Origin: Nostoc favosum CHAB5714
GTDB taxonomy: Bacteria; Cyanobacteriota; Cyanobacteriia; Cyanobacteriales; Nostocaceae
Reading direction: 5' to 3'
DNA length: 64,000 nucleotides
Assembly: GCF_020829495.1 (NCBI RefSeq)
Contig: NZ_JAIVFQ010000001.1
Coordinates: forward strand, 62,001-126,000
Part shown: positions 60,190 through 64,000 of the stretch, in pieces
Position numbering within the stretch: position 1 is the first letter of the stretch
Layout: every line of letters begins with the position of its first letter
The notes under the pieces: generated by a model
Seen by the model: only the letters and a program-made list of their open reading frames with translations
What the model was told of the DNA's origin: nothing
Databases searched by the model: none
Made by a program: the position numbers and the translations under genes

Positions 60190-60894
60190 TCAGCGTCTCT
60201 GTGGTTCGTAACTCTTGATAACTCTACCAGCACCTCGCAGCTGCTGATAGTACGACTGACTAACAGCATCTCCCTGTTCCGAGAGAATATCAATTCCAAT
60301 CCCATCCCGTCCCTGATCTTTCCCAGAACTATGGATGTAATAACCATCCGCCAAATAAAGCCCGACATGGGTTGCTTTTTGGCTAGTTCCAAAAAATACC
60401 AGATCCCCGGCGGTTAATTCTGCAATAGTAATTGGTTGAGTGAATCCTTCCTGCTGATAGGCATCTCTAGGTAGCCAAATACCCACCGAAGCAAACGCCG
60501 CCTGCATCAACCCAGAACAATCATAATTTGGCCCAACCGTACCACCCCAAAGGTAATAATTGGATTGTTGCATCGCTTTTTGGGTAAAGGCGATGACCTC
60601 CGCTAGCAGTTTTTTAATTTCAGATTCAGAAAATGTTGCAGCCTGATAATGTACAGTAGCAGATTGTAATGAATCAAAATCTGAAAGGGATACCCATCCC
60701 GGATAGTCATCCTCAGACAAATACACCTCAACCGCTAAATTTTGATGATTTGATGTTACCCATAAATGTCTCCCAGATGCAGCTTGAGTTGCTAAACGCG
60801 TACATTCAGGAGAATCATATAAATTCAGGTCAGCTAAACACTGATACTCCCCTGATTTTGGATTTTGGATTTTGGATTTTAGATTAAAGGACAT
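60190..60894 (-). CDS. NlpC/P60 cysteine peptidase (PCP-like)
   Basis: This 234-residue protein matches the N. punctiforme/A. variabilis NlpC/P60 enzymes of known structure, gamma-D-glutamyl-diamino acid endopeptidases of cell wall recycling. An SH3b domain (about 20-95) precedes the catalytic domain with Cys in NYDCSGLMQA, His in KATHVGLYLADGYY and the third residue in YIHSSGKD. ATG 60894 (MSFNLKSKIQ) is used. The segment LKSKIQNPKSGEYQ is encoded by a TTTTGGATT heptamer array (60856-60884), so the N-terminus has been altered by a repeat. It is cytoplasmic (no signal peptide). Confidence 0.92.
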   Translation of the reverse strand: MSFNLKSKIQNPKSGEYQCLADLNLYDSPECTRLATQAASGRHLWVTSNHQNLAVEVYLSEDDYPGWVSLSDFDSLQSATVHYQAATFSESEIKKLLAEVIAFTQKAMQQSNYYLWGGTVGPNYDCSGLMQAAFASVGIWLPRDAYQQEGFTQPITIAELTAGDLVFFGTSQKATHVGLYLADGYYIHSSGKDQGRDGIGIDILSEQGDAVSQSYYQQLRGAGRVIKSYEPQRR

Positions 60895-60903
60895 TATTAG
60901 AGA

Positions 60904-61836
60904 ATGATTTTTTTCAATAAAGACGAACAACTTGAAAATATTGGTAATGGCATTTTAGATGCAACTTGGGCAGCATTTCCAACTTTAGCCCGGAATCAAA
61001 TTGCCCTGACTTGGGTTGTTTATGATCCACCAGTGCTAGTAAATACTGGTGGTGCGCTGACTCCCAACGCTTTTTGGGATCATCCAGTTCGTGGTTTCAC
61101 TTATCGCGGTGTTGAACGGATTTATCCCGCTAGTATAGTCAAGCTATTTTACCTGGTGGCGGTAAATGAATGGCTAGAAAAAGGCATGACTCAAACTTCC
61201 AAAGAGTTGGAAAGAGCTTTGCGCGATATGATTGTAGATTCTAGTAATGATGCTACCAGCTTGGTTGTGGATATTCTGAGTGGTACCACATCAGGGCCAG
61301 AATTGCCAACTGGGCCCTTTGAAACGTGGAAATATCAGCGTAATATTGTTAACCGCTATTACCAATCTTTGGGTTGGGAAGAAATAGAGACAATTAACGT
61401 CTGTCAAAAAACTTGGGGTGATGGCCCTTATGGACGAGAACGGGCGTTTGTGGGAGAGTTACTGGAAAATCGCAATATGTTGACCACAAATGCGATCGCC
61501 AGGTTACTGCATAGTATTGTAGGTGGGGTGGCGGTTTCAAGTGTGCGATCGCAAGCTATGATGGCTTTACTCAAACGTCCTCTCAACGATTTACCCACTG
61601 ACACCGAGGAAAATCAGGTAACAGGTTTTTTAGGTAGTGGACTGACTGAAAATGCTCAAATTTGGTCAAAAGCAGGTTGGACAAGTCAAGTTCGCCATGA
61701 TGCCGCGTATATTGAGTTACCAGAACAGCGCCCTTACCTCTTAGTAGTATTTACTGAAGGGAAAGCGCAAGCTAAGAGTCAGGCAATTTTGCCCTTTGTT
61801 TCTAAGCTAGTTGCCGATGCGATCGCTAGTCTATGA
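60904..61836 (+). CDS. Class A beta-lactamase-like serine hydrolase
   Basis: This 310-residue protein has the SxxK catalytic motif SIVK (near residue 80), the SDN-like SSND (near 115) and a KTG-like SKAGWTS near the end. No signal peptide is seen, so it may be cytoplasmic, unlike secreted beta-lactamases. A role in peptide or ester hydrolysis is likely. It is divergent from the NlpC/P60 gene with only 9 bp between start codons, so the two promoters must lie inside the neighbouring coding regions. Confidence 0.86.
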   Translation: MIFFNKDEQLENIGNGILDATWAAFPTLARNQIALTWVVYDPPVLVNTGGALTPNAFWDHPVRGFTYRGVERIYPASIVKLFYLVAVNEWLEKGMTQTSKELERALRDMIVDSSNDATSLVVDILSGTTSGPELPTGPFETWKYQRNIVNRYYQSLGWEEIETINVCQKTWGDGPYGRERAFVGELLENRNMLTTNAIARLLHSIVGGVAVSSVRSQAMMALLKRPLNDLPTDTEENQVTGFLGSGLTENAQIWSKAGWTSQVRHDAAYIELPEQRPYLLVVFTEGKAQAKSQAILPFVSKLVADAIASL

Positions 61837-62601
61837 TCTTAGGACTTACGCAGAAGATATCCCCCCCTTTTTTTACAGTATCGCACTCACCCGACATCCC
61901 GCCCAGAACTGAAGTTCTAGGCTGATAGCTAAAGTCCACTAAGCGTGGACTAAAATTCTCCATTTTAGATATGATAGCCATCTACATGGCTGAAAATTTT
62001 GTATTTAGTCCTCTTGAGAGGACTTTAGCTATTAGCCTTGGAATTTATTCCGAGGCGGGAATGGCAACCAAGCCCAAGATTTAACAAATGATGGTAATCT
62101 CATGACAAGCCTTTTTAAGGGGGAGTGCGCGAAGCGCACGCTACGCGAACGAGGTTTCAGGTTTTCAATTATGATAGTCATCTACATGGCTGAAAATTTT
62201 GTATTTAGTCCTCTTGAGAGGAATGCAAGCTATAAGCAAGAGGAATTTATTCCGAGGCGGGAATAGTAACCAAGCCCAAGATTTAACAAATGATGGTAAT
62301 CTAATGACAAGCCTTTTTAAGGGGGGGAGTGCGCGAAGCGCACGCTACGCAAACGAGGTTTCAGGTTTTCAATTATGATAGTCATCTACATGGCTGAAAA
62401 TTTTGTATTTAGTCCTCTTGAGAGGAATGCAAGCTATAAGCAAGAGGAATTTATTCCGAGGCGGGAATAGTAACCAAGCCCAAGATTTAACAAATGAGAG
62501 TAATGTAATGACAAGCCTTTTTAAGGGGGAGTGCGCTTCGCGCACGCTACGCAAACGAGGTTTCAGGTTTTCAATGCGTAACCTAGATTTCTCTTATTAC
62601 A
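61837..62601. other. Repeat-rich intergenic region
   Basis: A lone TAGGACTTACGCA end (about 61849) and a hairpin repeat (61895-61965, TCCACTAAGCGTGGA) precede three tandem 200-bp units at 61971-62576. No gene is present; short open frames are inside the units. Confidence 0.7.
61971..62576. repeat. Three tandem units of about 200 bp
   Basis: Units begin ATGATAG(C/T)CATCTACATGG at 61971, 62171 and 62375 (periods 200 and 204) and end near TTTTCAATT. Each contains the hairpins AGCCATCTACATGGCT-like, GTCCTCTTGAGAGGAC-like, and the palindrome GTGCGCGAAGCGCAC. Unit 1 keeps GGACTTTAGCTATTAGCC; units 2 and 3 share changes (GGAATGCAAGCTATAAGC), so 2 and 3 arose from one another after unit 1. Hairpins of this kind are typical of IS200/IS605-derived miniature elements. 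Confidence 0.85.
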
Positions 62602-64000
62602 CTATTTCAACTTAAACTCATCAAACTTCAATACTTCCGAATCAGGCTTGCGAGTATCAAAACGATAACTACTTATCGTACCCGTCCCCGTATCAAAGAT
62701 ACTAAAAACCGTAATATCATTACTCGCAATATAAGGCATCGGCTTCCCATCTTCACCCAACAAAGGGGAAATTGTTGGCACTATCGGTTCTAACCCATTA
62801 GGATCACCAACTTTAACATAATCCTCTTGATATCCAATTGGCACTTCTCGCTTTCTGTCACCCCAAGCAGCGCCGTAAGTATTACCCACATTAGATGTTT
62901 CTAGAAAGTGCATTCCACTGGGACTAACAAAGCGGTTCCACAAATGGGAATGCCCATAGAATACCAATTGCACATCAGCCGTTTCTAGTAAAGGAACAAC
63001 ATCGCGGATAATATAATCTGCGTCTTTTGGGTACTCATAACGCACTGCTTTAATATTATTATCATCCCGTTCAATTATTTGAACTGGTTCTGTATAAGCA
63101 GGAACTATATTATCACCCAAAGTATGAGGCGGATGATGAAACATCACAACTTTGTATTTTGCTTGTTTAAACTCAGGGCTGTTGAGTTCTGCCTCTAGCC
63201 AATTGTACTGCTTGCTGCCTTTAGCAATTGGCTCATAAATCACCTGCCCATAACCCCAATTTTCAGGATTATTTAAATCCTTTTCGGCTTCCTGATATCT
63301 ACCCCTATGCTTTCCATTTAAACTGGGAGTTCGCCACATATTCGTAGCGTAAAGTACTACCAAACGCACATCGCCAAAGCTAACTGCATAATATCTTTTT
63401 CCACCCTCTTTACTTTTGGGTAAAGAGAAAATCTCTTCGTAGGTATTAGTATTAAAAGAATTATCTATTAAAGATTTGTCCCGATAGATTTTTTGAGCGA
63501 CGGCACGGGGAATTGTATCATCAAATTCATCATTTAAACTTTCCATCCTGGCAAATCGCCCCATCACCTCATGATTGCCAATGCAAGTAAACATGGGTGC
63601 ATGTTGAATAATTTGTCCACCAGTGTAGGTAGTCTTAACATCATAGTGCGTCATTTCATATTTAGCACGACCTTGTAAACCGGGAAATAACGCACCACCA
63701 CTATTATCATCAAACCATTCTGAGGCGCGATCGCTAACATTTACTAAATCACCAGCAAACCACACTCCATCAACCCGTCCAACTGTTTCTACCACCTTTT
63801 GCAGATTTGCAGATGTCATCGGCTTTAACTGATGGTCAGAGGTGAGTAAAATTTTTAGTGGTGTATCCGGTTTTGGAGTAGCTGCGAGGCTAAAAACATC
63901 ACTGCTAACAGTTTCGCCGTCTTCTCGCACACTCGTAATGCGATAATTTACCCACAAACCAGAAGTTAACCCAGTCACCTCAGCCTCATGTCGCCAAATA
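62602..64000 (-). CDS. Calcineurin-like metallophosphatase with N-terminal fibronectin-type domain (cut by window edge)
   Basis: This is a purple-acid-phosphatase-like metallophosphatase; the frame stays open to base 64000, so the start is outside. A FN3-like beta strand set (VTGLTSGLWVNYRITSV) leads to the phosphodiesterase domain, with metal-binding motifs LTSDHQ (Asp/His site), WFAGDLVN, the GNHE box and GHSH near the C-terminus (FYGHSHLWNRF). VMFHHPPHTLGD supplies the remaining His. It probably hydrolyses phosphoesters outside the cytoplasm; signal peptide not visible. Confidence 0.87.
   Translation of the reverse strand, partial: IWRHEAEVTGLTSGLWVNYRITSVREDGETVSSDVFSLAATPKPDTPLKILLTSDHQLKPMTSANLQKVVETVGRVDGVWFAGDLVNVSDRASEWFDDNSGGALFPGLQGRAKYEMTHYDVKTTYTGGQIIQHAPMFTCIGNHEVMGRFARMESLNDEFDDTIPRAVAQKIYRDKSLIDNSFNTNTYEEIFSLPKSKEGGKRYYAVSFGDVRLVVLYATNMWRTPSLNGKHRGRYQEAEKDLNNPENWGYGQVIYEPIAKGSKQYNWLEAELNSPEFKQAKYKVVMFHHPPHTLGDNIVPAYTEPVQIIERDDNNIKAVRYEYPKDADYIIRDVVPLLETADVQLVFYGHSHLWNRFVSPSGMHFLETSNVGNTYGAAWGDRKREVPIGYQEDYVKVGDPNGLEPIVPTISPLLGEDGKPMPYIASNDITVFSIFDTGTGTISSYRFDTRKPDSEVLKFDEFKLK

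Noticed and set aside
62403-62615. Small frames in the 200-bp units
   Set aside because: They lie inside tandem repeats, lack ribosome sites and are not kept open in all units.

Overview
The window is chromosomal DNA of a filamentous heterocyst-type cyanobacterium, most likely a Nostoc close to N. punctiforme. The HIP1 octamer GCGATCGC occurs throughout. There are cyanobacterial markers (ndhL, heme oxygenase, DUF3007/DUF3181-type proteins, a tRNA-Leu(UAA) gene split by a group I intron, a PEP-CTERM protein). Many heptanucleotide tandem repeats and miniature inverted-repeat elements are present, and one gene product (22714-24795) is, by memory of its sequence, a near match to the structurally characterised bacterial dynamin BDLP1 of N. 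punctiforme. No rRNA genes, prophage, full-length transposase or CRISPR array were seen.

Layout. 1-6.8 kb: glycosyltransferases, two paralogous lipoproteins, a UPF0104/LPG-synthase-like membrane protein and an unknown 439-aa protein. 7.5-10.2 kb: intron-containing tRNA-Leu, then ndhL, a DUF3007 protein and trpA. 10.4-14.9 kb: an unknown membrane/coiled-coil protein, a PEP-CTERM protein, a Ser/Thr kinase with an SH3 tail and a conserved hypothetical. 14.9-17.0 kb: a decayed dynamin gene, a RelE/ParE toxin-antitoxin pair and a hicB-hicA pair whose hicA is split by a MITE. 17.2-20.6 kb: YgfZ/GcvT-like protein, DUF5331-like protein, a thioredoxin-like [2Fe-2S] protein and cysteine synthase. 20.7-22.1 kb: a tandem Uma2 duplication. 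22.4-27.6 kb: a membrane-remodelling locus with a small coiled-coil membrane protein, BDLP1 and a second dynamin-like GTPase carrying a C-terminal J-domain. 27.7-37.7 kb: a heavy-metal (probably copper) resistance locus with a double-DUF305 lipoprotein, an RND efflux adaptor and pump, a small lipoprotein, a DUF2808 protein, and an OmpR-type regulator with its histidine kinase. Three promoters there share the same direct-repeat box, ATTTCAT-N4-ATTTCAT. 37.7-40.3 kb: Uma2, 1-Cys peroxiredoxin and a membrane protein. 40.6-48.7 kb: an exopolysaccharide block of five glycosyltransferases and an O-antigen ligase/polymerase-like protein, all on the minus strand. 48.9-57.7 kb: glmM, heme oxygenase, a HigBA-like pair, a CobW GTPase, an ABA4-like protein, several small cyanobacterial proteins, Uma2, moaC and tRNA-Arg(ACG). 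57.7-64 kb: MFS transporter, polyprenyl-phosphate sugar transferase, divergent NlpC/P60 and beta-lactamase-like hydrolases, three tandem 200-bp units, and a metallophosphatase cut by the window edge.

The most notable points are the dynamin plus dynamin-J-domain pair with a third decayed dynamin nearby, the shared promoter box of the metal locus, and an unusually readable set of miniature elements. Several elements have exact target-site duplications, one cleanly splits hicA, and the same internal core recurs inside different terminal inverted repeats.
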